A DNA stretch of 64,000 nt. Source: Gentiana macrophylla (taxonomy: Eukaryota; Streptophyta; Magnoliopsida; Gentianales; Gentianaceae). This document shows positions 1-12,593 of the stretch, piece after piece. The translations under genes and the position numbers were made by a program. Where the stretch lies: NCBI GenBank assembly GCA_026214975.1, contig JAOBSW010000798.1, forward strand, positions 62,001-126,000. The letters run 5' to 3'. The stretch's first letter is position 1. Each line of letters opens with the position of its first letter. A model generated the notes under the pieces. That model did no database searches. It saw only the letters and a list, made by a program, of their open reading frames with translations, and was not told the DNA's origin.

Positions 1-3000
1 TCGAAATGCTCATCAGGAGGTTGGTGTACTTTATTACCCGTGTACTGCGTATTTTAAGGACTCTCTAACTTATTTGGTAACATTTTCATTTTGTTGTCAC
101 TGATATTTTCTTTAGTTCATATTTTTCTGTTGCGGTTTCCTCTCTGCTTGATTTCTGATTATGCAAAAGTAGTCGTGAACGTTTGATGAGTTTATATCAA
201 TGGAACCTTCACTTATACCAGTTCCCCTTGATCTTTTTAGTTCTTACTAATTGTAAATAGTACTCATCTCTAAAATTAAGCTGAATATCTTTACTCTAAT
301 TAATTGTAGCTGCTGTGTGTTATTCATTGGTATATTATTTCATCTTTAGAAGATTTCATCACTGAACGAATTCTGGCTGATCATACTCTTGTGTATTGCA
401 GATGGATCTAATATCTAATATGAAAAATCCTTTTATTGTGGAGTACAAAGATTCATGGGTGGAGAAGGTGACTAGAACTTTCCTTTTAAAGAATGATTGT
501 TGCTTGATTGTATTTTTCACAGCTACCTGGGCCATTATTTTGTCTTTTTTCCTGTTTGTCATTTTCCATTGTTGGTTTTGCTTTTACTGCTTTTAACAAA
601 TTTTGAATTCTCCGACCAAGAATTGCATTCATAAGTCTATAGAGCAGTATTTGCTAAATAATTCAAGCTCTTAATTCTTTCAAACTTGTGACTTCTCAGA
701 AAAACTGCTTCTTATTATTCGTAAGATTCTCATATGGTAAATGGCCTTATTATAACTAAGTTTCTCAAATGTTTTGAGGACCAACATTAACAGGATCTGC
801 ATTTTTTATCCAATGGCAAAAAAAAAACATGGATGTGTTCTTTTCAAGCACTAATGACAGATTATTCCATCATAAAATCTCGACCATTTCATAATTAAAT
901 GTATGGCATTGTGCAATGGTCTGACATTGCCCGAGTCTCACATTACTTTTGCTCTCTCTAGAAGGTGGCATGTCGGTTGTCCTGACTTGCTTCTTTGTGA
1001 ATCTGGAGTTGGATCATATATCAAGAATATTCTAAAAAAATTAACATCAAAAGTTTTGTTATAAGTTGGTCAGATACCTTTTTTAGCAAAAAAGACCTGT
1101 TCATCAGTTTCTGTCTAAAGACTATTTGGCCGAGTCGTAAAATGAAGCCTGCCAAGTCTAAAGTAGTGATAAACCGTGACCTTCAGGATTCATGGAGGTT
1201 TCCAATGAAATAAACATGATAGTACATTTATACTGATGCTTAGCTATGTGGTTCGAATTCTAATAGTTCTTTTTTATTACTTCACATATAGAAAGTTTGT
1301 TTGTGACGTAATATGAAGGGGGGTGTGTGTGTGGAAAAGCAAGAGAACAATGATTAAAAAAATGTGTAAGAATTGAAATGACACCTTCCATGTTTTGTTT
1401 GCAGGGTTGTTATGTTTGCATTGTCATTGGTTATTGTGAAGGTGGTGACATGTAAGTAGTCTTTTGGCTTCTAAAAGACTTTAAATAGTAAATACTTCAT
1501 TTTGCGTAATATTTCCTTCTTTTTGTGCCATTATTTTTCTTGCAGGGCAGAAGCTATAAAAAGAGCCAATGGAATACACTTTACCGAAGAGGTTTTCATT
1601 CTTTAAACATGTAGAGGATGTAAATTCGATTGCAGACTGTTGATGTTTGTAGTACATGTGAGTTCTGTTGATTAGGTACTAACGCATAGGGGTCTTGCCT
1701 CTAAATATCTTCGTGCAGAAGCTCTGTAAATGGCTAGTTCAACTCCTTTTGGCCCTTGACTATTTGCACAAAAATCATATTCTTCATCGTGATGTCAAGG
1801 TTAGTTTAAATGCCAGCACAGTAAATGGATTGAGAAAGTTGGAGCATCATTATACTAATCGTGCATAAATTTTGCAGTGTTCAAACATATTTTTAACAAA
1901 AGATCAAGATATTCGTCTTGGTAAGGTGTCATTGCCCTCCTCCCCCCTCCCCTTCCCTCCTTTATTTTTAAGCTCTATCAAACTGTTACCCATCAGGTGA
2001 TTTTGGACTTGCAAAGCGTCTGAGCTCTTATGATCTTGCCTCTTCAGTAAGTGGAACTGGCTAGTTGTAACATGTTCAAAGTTTTATCTTTGCATTGATA
2101 TGACAAGTGTTGATATTTCTTATCAGATTGTGGGAACCCCAAGTTATATGTGTCCTGAGCTTCTTGCAGATATACCATATGGTTCAAAATCAGATATTTG
2201 GTCTCTAGGTAAGAAGTGTGCAGACATAAAGGTGCTACAAATTTTAGATGGTTCCAAAACACATGAGACATGTGTGTGTGTGTACGTGTGTGTGTGTGTG
2301 TACATGTGTGTGTGCATCTTCCTCTTTCTCTTGACTATACGAATGGTGAGTTAGGCTAGCATATAGTTTAACCTATGTCTCTTCCAATCTTAATATTTTT
2401 TTCCTTTCAGGTTGCTGTATGTATGAAATGGCAGCACTGAAGCCTGCATTCAAGGCTTTTGTGAGTATCTTATTTTCCTATTCTTGCACAAAGTTGTACA
2501 CTAGGATGCTTTCTCCAAATGGTTGAACTTAGCAGTATAATTATTTTATTTTAAAATATTATACTGATTGATATTTTACTTCATGGAACAGGATATGCAG
2601 GCACTAATCAACAAAATAAACAAGTCCATCGTGGCACCTCTTCCTGCAAAATATTCCGGTGCATAGTAAGTTCTAATTTAAGAGTGCTGGTTCCTATTGT
2701 TAGGATATATAGTATGCCCATTTTGATTCAATTACCTAGAGGCCCTTTAGGTCAGAGACATGTACTACATACACATATTTACTCTCTATTTTAACACCTA
2801 TGTTTATTGAAGTCACTGTTCTCGCTGTCGGCACTTGTTTATGCACCCTTTATCCATTTTTTTATTTTGGAAGCGGACATCCCTCTCAGCTAACATCGTT
2901 TTTTTTTTTTCCCATTATTGTTAGTGTCCTTTTCAGCTAACATTTTTTTTCCCATTATTATTAGTGCATATACTCATTGAAATATTTTTCTCTTTTCTTA

Positions 3001-4493
3001 CAGTCGCGGTCTAATCAAAAGCATGCTGCGAAAGAACCCTGAACTTCGGCCAAATGTATGCTCCCATGTCTGACATCATCTACTTTTACTGCTTGTCTAC
3101 TCTATTGTTAGTGATTTATCTTCTGTACTGTATTTTCTTCTCGGCTTGTTTTGATGATATATATTCAGTATGCGTGAAATTGCAGATGACTTTTGTTCAT
3201 TGTTCTGGTGCAGGCTGCTGAACTTCTTGAAAACCCATACCTACAACCTTATATTCATAACATCCATCTCAAACTAAACGGCCCCAGACGCAACAGTTTC
3301 CCTATTCATTACACCGAAGGAGATTACGTGAACAACCACCGATATTCAGGGCCTGGGGGTGCGTATGCATTGGCGTATCAAGACAAGCAGCGATACTCAA
3401 TTGGTGACAGGACCTTGAATCCGAGTGTATCTGAAGCTGAACACGATGTTCCTGTTCGTAGACCAAGTAGAAGTATTCCCATCAAATTTGAAGAGAAAAC
3501 GATCGTGTCGTCTAATTCTAGTGTGATTGAGAGGTCTTGCCCTGCTACTAAAAGGATCACTTCAAAAGCCTCAAAGAGGATTGAATCATCAAAGCCTTCT
3601 CCAATGGTGAGGAGACATCCTGAGCCACCAAAGATACGTGACACGGTATGCACTCTGTTTCCACTAAATCTTTGTCAAGTTGTGATTGCTGCATCTCCTT
3701 ATTCCTTTCATATAGTTTTTTGGTCTTTCGTTAATTTGCATGATTTATAATTCGCTGCTTATCGTGTTCTTAATTCTTACAATAATGCCTAATCTTTCAG
3801 CTTCCGGCTTCAAGAACCTCAGTTAAAAAAACCATTTCTACAACTCGTCGTGCTTCTTTACCAACCAAGTTTGAGGTTCAAGCACCTAGTCGAAGGCCTA
3901 GTCTCGGGACACACGTAGGCATTAAATCTCCCGATATTTCTGTCGATGCACCACGGATTGACCGGATGATTGAATTCCACCTAGACTCGTACGACGATCC
4001 GTGTAACCCAGCCCATAGATTCTCACCCTCTGTGCAAGGCTCATCTAGCTCACCTCAAGGTGATCATCATCCTTCTGTTATGAAGGATAAATGTACAGTT
4101 CAGGTTATGGACAAAGCATTTGGTAAGCTAAGTTTTGCAGATAATTGGCAAGGATTCGGAGCCGGCCCTAAAACGCGTATTTCTGATCAAAACGCTACAG
4201 ACGGAGCATCGAGCCGGACGTCGTCGGATGAAAGACGTCGAAGGTTTGACATGTCGTCGTTTCAGCAACGAGCCGAAGCATTGGAAGGATTGCTTGAATT
4301 CAGTGCAAGATTGATGCAAGAAGAGAGGTTTGAAGAACTTGGGGTATTATTGAAGCCATTTGGTATAGGTAAGGTTTCTCCGAGAGAAACCGCTATTTGG
4401 TTGACAAAAAGTTTCAAAGAAAATACTTCGAAACCGGAAGATGCTGTCCATGTGAAAACCAATGTGGTGCAATCGAGACACAGCGAGGCATGA
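1..4493 (+). CDS. NEK: NIMA-related serine/threonine kinase (plant NEK1-4 type), 5' end outside window
   Basis: Multi-exon kinase gene. Exons read by eye with GT-AG borders: 1-19, 402-467, 1405-1451, 1546-1591, 1719-1799, 1878-1920, 1997-2046, 2127-2208, 2411-2460, 2592-2665, 3004-3055, 3214-3645, 3801-4493. All phases join, giving 577 visible residues and a TGA stop. The first exon reads RNAHQE, so only the glycine loop and the catalytic lysine region (about 45 residues) lie upstream. Visible motifs: [14 protein letters not shown], catalytic loop LHRDVKCSN, GDFGLAK, activation segment [20 protein letters not shown], and [14 protein letters not shown]. The tail ends with [20 protein letters not shown] and [16 protein letters not shown], which I recognise from plant NEK1-4 proteins of roughly 570-610 residues. 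Plant NEKs act on cortical microtubules and cell expansion (family knowledge). No lesion is seen, so it looks functional; the exact paralogue is uncertain. Confidence 0.93.
2266..2312. repeat. (GT)n microsatellite in a NEK intron
   Basis: Interrupted GT dinucleotide tract in the intron between the exons ending at 2208 and starting at 2411. Simple sequence, no function inferred. Confidence 0.85.
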
Positions 4494-4503
4494 GCAAGTT
4501 CGT

Positions 4504-4748
4504 AGGTGGTCACTATGCATGCGGAGTCACAAGGGAAAATACACTCGTGTTTTACCGTGTAAAAGACGAGTGTGACCACCTAAAAGTTTCTCAACATACT
4601 CTGGTTGAGATGTAGGTATAAACTTCTAGTTACGCCGAGGCATGGGCAACTTTCTCGGGAAATTCATAGGTGGTCACTCTGCATACGTAGCTACCCTACC
4701 ACATTAAAAATGCTCATGTTTTAATGTGTAAAAAGACGAGCATTACCG
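4504..4748 (+). repeat. Duplicated hairpin unit in the NEK 3' UTR or just downstream
   Basis: Two diverged copies of a unit of about 160 bp begin 11 bases after the NEK stop codon. Copy 1 folds as a 15-bp stem (4541-4555 with 4559-4573, 3-base loop, one mismatch) inside an outer 8-bp stem (4504-4511 with 4574-4581). Copy 2 keeps both stems (4709-4723 with 4728-4744; outer 4668-4675 with 4741-4748, one G-T wobble). Both copies are followed by a related sequence starting aaaagtttctc. It could be a structured 3' UTR or the remains of a small foldback element. The sequence does not decide. Confidence 0.7.
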
Positions 4749-4814
4749 CCTAAAAGTTTCTCGAGATGCTTGGGTTGAGATGTTGTAGGTAAAAGTTGGA
4801 ACTAGGCTATGGAG

Positions 4815-5598
4815 TCTTCAAAAGTAGTACCATTATATTAGTGTTAACACTCTTTTATGTAGATTTGTTGAATTCATGGCAGGCAGGTGGTGGGAATGAT
4901 TCTATGTTCTCATGAATGTTTTTTCATCCTCAATACTTGCTAAGCTTTGTTGTAATCTGTCATTTTAAGTTGATGGTATTTTATAGCTACTACAATTAGA
5001 ACCTTTGACAGAAGAGTTATGGTGTAACTATGATTTTACTGGTATATCCATGTCGAGGGGATTGAACGTGTGAGGATTAACAATATGTTAATACTCATCT
5101 GCATGATATACCTTTAAAATACGGGTGCCCTTGAAGGACACCCCAGCAAAGTATCTATGGGCCGACAATATACATGGGGCACCACATCAGTTTTTAAAAC
5201 TAGGAGGGGGAGAGGGAGAACGGGACATATTTTATGTTTAATTCAAAATGTTACGTAAAATATCTTTTTAAATCGAAAACGATGTTGTCTCACACATACA
5301 TAACATTGTAATGAATCGTAACGGCATTGCATGAGAGACGCCAAATTCAAGTAAAACGACAGTTGTTTTGATTTGAACAGATAAACTGAACAAATAATCC
5401 AGTTATAAAACATAATACTAATGTTTATTTATAATGGGTGAAGATGACCAAATAGCCCTCCTAAGTACTAATAAGTTATTTGTACAAATAGTTCAAATTA
5501 AAGTCTAGTGACATAGAGTGTCATAGACATAAAAGTAATCATACAACATTACATAAATATTATACTACAACTCTGTGATCAACAGAATTAAAATGTAA
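4815..5598. other. Intergenic, no gene seen
   Basis: AT-rich spacer between the NEK 3' region and the 3' end of the minus-strand EGF-like gene. The two genes are convergent. I see no coding exon, RNA gene or terminal repeats here. Confidence 0.5.
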
Positions 5599-6969
5599 CT
5601 ATTTCCTAAATAACACTACACAAAATATTAATATGAGCCCCATCCATTGAAGCTTTCCGGGGAAGATTGAGATGGCTGCCAAGAAAATAAAAATAAGATA
5701 AATATATTATTATGTCGGGTTAAAAACAAAGAAACTCAATTTGATCTCCAATTACAAAGGTCCTGAATATTTATAAGGTAAATTAAATCATGTCCGTTTA
5801 AACATGAGAAATTTCGACTTAAATCGAACAAATAAATTTGAAATTTTGTTTGGTTTACATTAATTCTCTGTAACAGTAGAAACCCTTTAACAATGTCAAT
5901 TGAGTTCATATTAAATATTGAATGGAGAGGGAGTGGGGAGGGGGGGTTGATTCTTTTCTTTTTTTCTTTTTTTTTTATTTTTTATATTGACTTAGCCATA
6001 TAAGACCAAACCCAAGGTCTACGTCAATTGTAAAGTATGTTTTCTTGCATTTGTGGTCAAGAAAATAATGGACCTGCAAATAAAAGGATGTTCCTATTTT
6101 TCTTTTTATATGTTTAATTCAAAAATGAAAAAGGACCTCTCTGGTATTATATGAACAAAATTGTCAAATTTTTTCTGGCATAAATTCATGTTTTATTGTA
6201 TTATAGCAACAAATAGTGACAAAAGATGTATAGCCTTAGATATTCCACAGATTTTTGTAAAATGGCATATAATAATATATCTAAAACATAAAGTGCTAAA
6301 ATAACAGATATAACGAAACAATTTGCTCGAAAAGCAAATTTAGAAATGTGAGCCTTGAATCATACCTGGATTGGAATCGTTCGGTGAGGTGAATGAATTA
6401 AGCGTCGTTGAGGTTGTTGATGACGGCGACGAAGTTTTGTCAACTTTAATTCTGAGATTTGCACAATCAGATCCCAAAGAACCTTTTCATCACAAATATA
6501 AGTAAAAATACATAAAATTCAACCTCAGTAATCTTTAAAGAAACGATACTAATTACAACTTAAAATATCTAAAACTCGGGTTTTAATATATAATAATTCT
6601 TACATTGGCCAAAGCAAGGATAAGCTGGAAAATCAAGAAGATTAGAGAAACCAGGATTGCATTGACATGTATGTGTATATGTTGAATTTTTGATGCATGT
6701 TCCTTCTCCACAATACATCCAAGAGCATGCTGAAAATCATGAAGCAAAATTTAATGTTTAAATTATAGATTATGGGCCAAATAAACTTGTTAAAATGACA
6801 AATAGATATAATATACTTATGTAAAAATTAAGGGATTAATTAATTACGGTCGAAAAATGAAATATTATATGGAACAGCCGGAGCCGGAGGAGGAGCTGGC
6901 ATGCAAGAATAGTCAAGAGAACCTGCAAATGAAGAAAGGCAAGGGAAAATGATATACAACACAAGTACT

Positions 6970-7485
6970 CGATCCAGAACACAAATTTATCATTTACAAC
7001 GATTGATCGACCCGGTGTGGTCCCACCGACTCACGGTGTGTGTCAAAGTTATATCTTTGATGTATGTATAACTATCCTTTTCGAGCCCCAGATGGCGAGA
7101 CAACTGATTTCATGAGCTTAGATGGAAAGTGATTCATTCATAACCGGTGGGGACTACATATAATGAAGAGCGAATCGCTTCTTAATCCGAAAAAAATACA
7201 CTAAAATTTATGACGATATATATAGTTTGCTTCCTTTAAATTTTTTATTTGCTTTTTAAAAATTTTATCGCCTCCTTACTAGAGATCCTGCGTCCGCACT
7301 GCTCATAACTCCACAAGCACAACTATATATCATCTACAACCTTTGGTCAACGAGTGTGTAGTGATTGTAAACGATGGTGTTGTCAAAGGTGTGTATCTGA
7401 AGTCGTACAACTATCATTTTCGAGCCCAGAAAGCCATAACAACCGATTTCATAAGCCTATATGAAAAATGATACATTCACAACTC
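6970..7485. repeat. Diverged tandem duplication in intron 2 of the EGF-like gene
   Basis: A segment of about 165 bp at 6975-7142 recurs diverged at 7315-7482. The shared core runs from aactatc-cttttcgagccc through a stretch ending near gattcattcataac / gatacattcacaac. A third fragment starts near 7492. Non-coding; origin not recognised. Confidence 0.6.
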
Positions 7486-7540
7486 CAAAACACAACTATC
7501 ATTTACACATGCATTTGATCAACTAGCGAGTTAAACTGAT

Positions 7541-7591
<51 letters not shown>
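7541..7591. repeat. (TA)n microsatellite, left border of the Helitron array
   Basis: About 50 bp of pure TA repeat in intron 2 of the EGF-like gene. The same simple repeat recurs at each internal boundary of the Helitron array (12594-12606, 17012-17028) and at its right end (21064-21087). This suggests one original TA tract that received all three insertions. Confidence 0.85.
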
Positions 7592-7594
<3 letters not shown>

Positions 7595-7740
7595 TACCTT
7601 GGATTTACTATATATTTTGCATCATTGTTGGACGATTTATTTAACGAAGGACGAAAAAATCTGCCGCTTTCTCTACCAACGGCTCCATTCCACGTCTACT
7701 ACTCTTCCACTACCTCAATTTTTCCCACCGACCTAATCTA

Positions 7741-7750
7741 CTATAAATAG
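7741..7750 (+). promoter_or_regulatory. TATA-like box inside Helitron 1
   Basis: ctataaatag stands about 150 bp inside the proposed 5' end of Helitron 1 and about 55 bp before a T/G-rich, GT-containing leader. It has the form of a plant core promoter. Transcription is not shown. Confidence 0.4.
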
Positions 7751-9130
7751 CAGATTTACAAATCGGTGATGGAGTGTTTGCCATTTCCATCGTTGTTTGA
7801 TTTCGGTGTTCGGTGAGAGCCCAGCTTCTTCTCTTACAAATTTTACAATTTGTTCGATTTTCGAACCAATTTCAAGATTTCTTTGTTTGGGTGTTGTAGT
7901 TTTGTTAATTTTTGTTTTGTTTTTTCCGCAGATTTGTTGCGTGGTGGTTTTGTTCTTTGTTTCATCTTGTGTCCGTCGCTTTTAAGGTACGATCCGCTTC
8001 TCATTGTTTCGTTTGCGTTTTATGTTGTGGATTCCTTGGTTATCCGTTCTTGTTGCAACAAGAAAGTTTTGGGTTTTACATTCTGCTTTCTTCAATTCTT
8101 GTTTTTCCGGGATTGCATCGGTAGGCATTTGGGAGGAAGGTGGTTGTTTTGGATTCTTCTTTGTCGGTTTGGCGCTTTTTTTTACATTGCATGTCTTTGC
8201 AGCAAGAAAGATTTTAATTTTTTTACATTAAATTCTGCGTTGTTGATTTCTTTTTTTTATGGGATTGCATCGGTAGGCTTGTTGCAGCCAGATGGTGGTT
8301 TTGGATTATTGTTTGTCGGTTTGGTTTTTTGGCATTGCATGTCCGTGTTGTAGTTTGGTTGGTTATGTTTATGCCTGATTCTACCAAGATGGCGGCTTGT
8401 GCTTTTGCTTGCTTGATTTCATGTTTTTCTGATTGCATGTTGTTCGGGGTCCATTTGGGTATGCTGGATGGGTGTGGGGTGATGTGGTTTGGTTATCCAT
8501 AGTGTATTTGACCAATATTTGGTTTGCTGTATATAGGGGGGCTTGAGATTGTCCTGTATTTGTTTTTTAATTTGTTTGTTGCTTTTGGTGCTAAATCTTG
8601 ATACACTAATCAGTGCTCTACCTTGTTCTTCGTTTAATTTAAGATCATGGTTGCTTAGTAGAGGTTCATATTTGTTATTAAGTCCAAAACCTCGCAACAA
8701 TCCTCTCTCGTCCGCCTTCCTCCCGCGGTTCAATGACTATTTTTATTGAAAATATATAATGTTGTTAGCATTTTTTTATCAAAGACAAGACTCTATTTAC
8801 ATTTAGGTAGTTGACTTGTATCTATGCCTTCTCAACGTTCATATATTGGTTTTATCTAAATTTGCAGGTTTGTTTGTGTTGTTCTTTGTCACATCTCGGT
8901 GGTCTGCGTTCCTTCCGGTTTGCAGATTGGCTAAGGTACTTTCCCAGTTTGTTTAGCTACTTTCTGCTTTGGTGGTTTTGTAGGTCATTTATGGAAGTGC
9001 TTATGTATTGTGTTTGATCTTTGTTTGTATGGTCATTTGTGGATTTTTATTCGATAATCTGTTAGTGTACCTTGTCTTCTGCATTGTTTTCTCTGCATTT
9101 ACGGATATACACTTGCCTTGTTTCCCTAGG

Positions 9131-9235
9131 TGGATTTCTTCCCCAGAGAATGATACTGAGAATAGCAAAAATAGAAAAGAACCGTATGATAGTCATAAGG
9201 TTCTTTACGATTTGATACACCAACTAATGATATAG
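9131..9235 (+). other. Possible small coding exon inside Helitron 1, unidentified
   Basis: A polypyrimidine-rich stretch ending in ag (9129-9130) precedes an open segment reading WISSPENDTENSKNRKEPY and on to a TAG at 9233-9235, or to a GT donor at 9200. Its composition is unlike the T-rich surroundings, which is why it stands out. No family recognised. Confidence 0.25.
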
Positions 9236-10887
9236 TTTGTTCTCCACTGAGTTTAGCGCTAATGTTGCTTAGCACAAAGTTCATATCTTGTTAGGCCTGA
9301 AAGTTTGGAACAAATCTTCACTTTGCTCTCCCCCCTCCCGGTCCGGCGGTCCCCCAGATTTATTGATTGTTATATAGGATCTGTTGATTAAAGAAGTTTT
9401 CACTCTTGACCCTTTGGCCTCCCATTGGCTTTGTCCCTAAGTTAGGTAGAAAATGTCTATCGAGTGTTATGTTTTGTTGTTCTAGCGTAGTATATATAAG
9501 AGGTCATATATACTGAGTCAACTTGTGATACTTGGAACCAAATGATACTTCATGAAACAGTTTACTGAGATATGATTCAAAAGAAAAAGCTTCTTCATGT
9601 ACCCCTTTCGCAACCTGCGCAGTTTTCAGGACTTAGCTCTTTACTATACATATAATATATGATATTGTTACCATTTTTTTAATCAAATACAAAGCGTGAC
9701 TCGATTGGTGAAATAATATCTCTCCCCAAAAAGCATGTTTTTCTTACCGAGTTATTTATCATTCAATGAATGATGATAAAAATAAAAATCCATCAAGATT
9801 ATTAGTACAACAAACTGGATTTTATATCCCCTGCAATGCATACAAGTCAATCAAATGTGCTATAAACCTTTAGAACTATGTTTATGAACTTTTTCAAGTC
9901 GGCAGTTTTTCTTAAATCTCAAAATCTGTAATGTTTTATGACTCTTTTGTTGCAACATCGAGTTTGTCAACCAAGAGATGCGTTTCATGTCAACGCATAC
10001 GACCTATAGCATAGTGTATAATGATAATTGTGCAATATTAGAATGACAATTTAGCATTCTTAGATGGATTACTTGCCATTCATATGTTTCATCGCACCTT
10101 GTTAAATACCAAGTAATATACATGATGTTCAACTTGCGGATTCACTAATTCTTATATGAATAGCTTCCTTTATTTGTAGCATGTTTGCTTTGCAATAACT
10201 TACTCTACAAAATTAATAGTATGATTTTCACATTACAACTCTACTTACTTGGTGGTTTTTTTAACAGTTTGGAAAGAAGGAATTGTGGTTACTCCGCTTG
10301 CGTAACAAGGCAATTACTTTAGGTAAGTGTAGTTAGAGGTGCTATTGCAAACCTCAATAGTTAGGGGATCTATTGCAAACCCCGTAGTTACGAGATCTAC
10401 AGAAAATCTAAGTTTCCTTGTCCATGTAGGTACAACAACTTGGTTTATATCTAGAATATATACAATACTTGGTCTTATAGTTGATAGGTTGCTTATATAG
10501 GTCTTTCTTTAATTCAAACTGCTATTGTATGATGCATCTGTACTTTAGCTATCTATTTTAGGCTCTTCCTACATCAAGGACGGACATATTTTTAACAATA
10601 GTAATAATGGACAATGACAAACGGAATTTGCGAAACCTAAGAAAATGAAAATTTACCGAACCTTTTCTTTTTAATTTCTTTTTATTAATATTAGTTAGCG
10701 TTAAGTCTGACGTGAATAATATTCTACGACCCACATGTTCAGGTTAACCACTAAATGTTTCAAAGTGTGTTGCTTAGTTACTTCGGCATCAATAAAAGAT
10801 AAAAACAAATCAAACATTTCATCAAACATAAAAAATCTTACATCAGGTGAGTCTTACATCTATCATCCTGTAGGATGACTTATAAAA

Positions 10888-11300
10888 CTAGGCAACACTT
10901 TTAATTAACATGACTGTTGGGCAGATCATTGTGAGCTTCTTCTCCTTCATCTTCAATGCTATTATTACCATGGTTCTCTTGTCGGATGGCCTCCAACATA
11001 GCACATTTACTTTCCCACAAACGCCTAATCTCATGTGCTCCTTTGTTGTTGCCTTCTGTTGTTTCAAATTTTCCTCACTCCGATACAACTTCTTCCCCAT
11101 GTTTTCTTCATTACGCTTCTTGTTGTATAGCTGCACCGCCTCTTTCTCACCACGTTCATGCCAAACTTTTCACAATCTTATCAGGATATGTTCCCACTTT
11201 AACTATATCGCATCCGTTATTGGTTCACCATCTAATTTCATTGTAATTGGCGGAGCATACGCATCAAATATTCCTCTTCGTTTCATATATTATGGTGGAA
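10888..11300 (-). pseudogene. Decayed coding remnant inside Helitron 1, family unknown
   Basis: On the minus strand, reading from about 11300 down, a protein-like stretch reads GIFDAYAPPITMKLDGEPI, then after a small frame break HERGEKEAVQLYNKKRNEEN and a Lys/Glu-rich helix ending near EEAHNDLPNSHVN and a TAA. At least two frame changes are needed to follow it. The basic, charged helical composition could be a coiled coil or a DNA-binding tail. I do not recognise the family. It lies opposite to the Helitron direction. Confidence 0.35.
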
Positions 11301-12318
11301 AGTTGCTTTCAAAAGACATCTTGTATTTCTTTCAACTGCAGAGATACAAAAATTTTCGTGAAAACAACAACTATTAACTGTTAATTAAAAGTTTCTATGC
11401 TTTAAATAAGCCCAGCTATTACCTAGGTTCAGCAGGAAAATAGTATAATACGGCATTCAATTTAAGAGTAGCATTATTTGTCATTTAGTAATAAAATTAA
11501 TAACACCATTTAGATTACCAAAGCAATGTTTGACTCATTAAAAATCCCACATAACCAAGATCTGACGCTTTTGACAACACCCAACCACCTTGACTGCAGC
11601 AAGGTGAAACACAATAAATAACCTGCACAAATTAAACAGTCCAAAAACAATAAATGTCATGGTCATACAATCAACATATCAGTCCTTAATCTAATCAAGC
11701 CAAAACCTTCTAAAATGCATTAAAAATCTTATTCAACACTACTGAAACACGGTCCTGTATGTATGCAAAATTTGCCATACCTTTTGTTACTCATCATAAT
11801 TCCAGCTTTTTCTGATATGAATCAAGACATGCATTGCTTAAAGTTGGTTTTTCATTCTTGGATATTGCTGAAAAAAATGAGCTAAATACATGGACTATTT
11901 CATTGTGCTTCTACAGGCATACTTCATTCCCTGAGTTCGTTCAAACCATGTAAAATGCCACATGTACTGTTATGGTCGAATGCAAGTAAAACTCCTCATT
12001 AGGTACCGCCCACAATCGAATTTTCAACCAAATTCGATTCATTGAAAGACTTACTTTGTTTAGAAGCTTATTAGTGGTCAATTTGATGCTACATATCGTG
12101 TTTTGATAGCATCTTGCCATGGCTTCTTGTTAACAAGTCTCCGTAGTAGAATTTATGTACGACATCACCGTAAATCTATACATGTCTTGAACTAAATAAA
12201 TAGAAAAATATGCCCTCATAATATGGCTGTTAAATATGCAGGTTCTAGCCATATATTTACTCAGTTCTATCAGTTCATTCTTTTAGGCTTCACGTGACAA
12301 TTTATATCACTGCTAGAA

Positions 12319-12507
12319 ATGAATGTGAACTATTATATGATATACATAGGGGATGATTATATTGATATATCATCTGAATTTGTTGAACAGGGAAACAAAG
12401 GTATCATGGAAAACTCTCAACAAAACACAACACCATCACCACCACAGTGTCAAATGCCGGATCAGGGAAAGTCTACGGCTCAAAGACAACGCAAAGAAAG
12501 ACATTAA
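12319..12507 (+). pseudogene. Short C-terminal coding tail near the Helitron 1 3' end
   Basis: Open 62-codon segment: DDYIDISSEFVEQ, then ENSQQNTTPSPPQCQMPDQG, ending in a basic KSTAQRQRKERH and TAA 56 bases before the terminal hairpin. A polar, low-complexity basic tail at this place is what the C terminus of a Helitron-encoded RPA-like protein would look like, and Helitron 3 has a comparable tail. No OB-fold is visible, so this is only a suggestion. Confidence 0.3.
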
Positions 12508-12562
12508 CAACACGTAACAACCTCCCGAACAAAACACTAACAATACAACCAAAAGAAAGAAC

Positions 12563-12593
12563 ACCGCTGCGTAGAAGCGGTATCGACCACTAG
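12563..12593 (+). other. Helitron 1 3' terminus: hairpin plus CTAG
   Basis: Stem accgct/agcggt with a 7-base loop, spacer atcgacca, then CTAG and a host T starting a TA tract. This is the diagnostic Helitron 3' structure. Confidence 0.8.

Larger units (their letters stand above)
7592..12593 (+). mobile_element. Helitron 1 (non-autonomous)
   Basis: The 3' end is classical: a 6-bp stem (accgct, 12563-12568, with agcggt, 12576-12581), eight bases, then CTAG (12590-12593) followed by host T. The proposed 5' end is the TC at 7592-7593, directly after the TA tract, giving the expected A/TC...CTAG/T insertion signature. Its first bases (TCTTACCTT) resemble those of Helitron 3 (TCATACCTT). No Rep/helicase is present. 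The interior has a TATA-like box at 7741-7750, a T/G-rich leader, a decayed minus-strand coding remnant (10888-11300) and a short plus-strand coding tail (12319-12507). Between them (9240-10880 and 11380-12310) I see only AT-rich sequence with a possible small exon at 10269-10320 flanked by AG and GT. The 5' end is less certain than the 3' end. Confidence 0.7.

Noticed and set aside
4541..4573. Reading the 3' hairpin as a bacterial-type terminator or a CRISPR-like repeat
   Set aside because: The locus is eukaryotic nuclear DNA with introns. Two diverged copies without spacers do not form an array.
4397..4615. 72-codon open frame overlapping the NEK stop
   Set aside because: It is a shifted frame of the last NEK exon that runs into the duplicated 3' hairpin.
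7797..9235. Several overlapping Phe/Cys/Leu-rich open frames in Helitron 1
   Set aside because: They come from T/G-rich sequence that lacks stops in several frames at once; no domain. Only the piece at 9131-9235 was kept, at low confidence.
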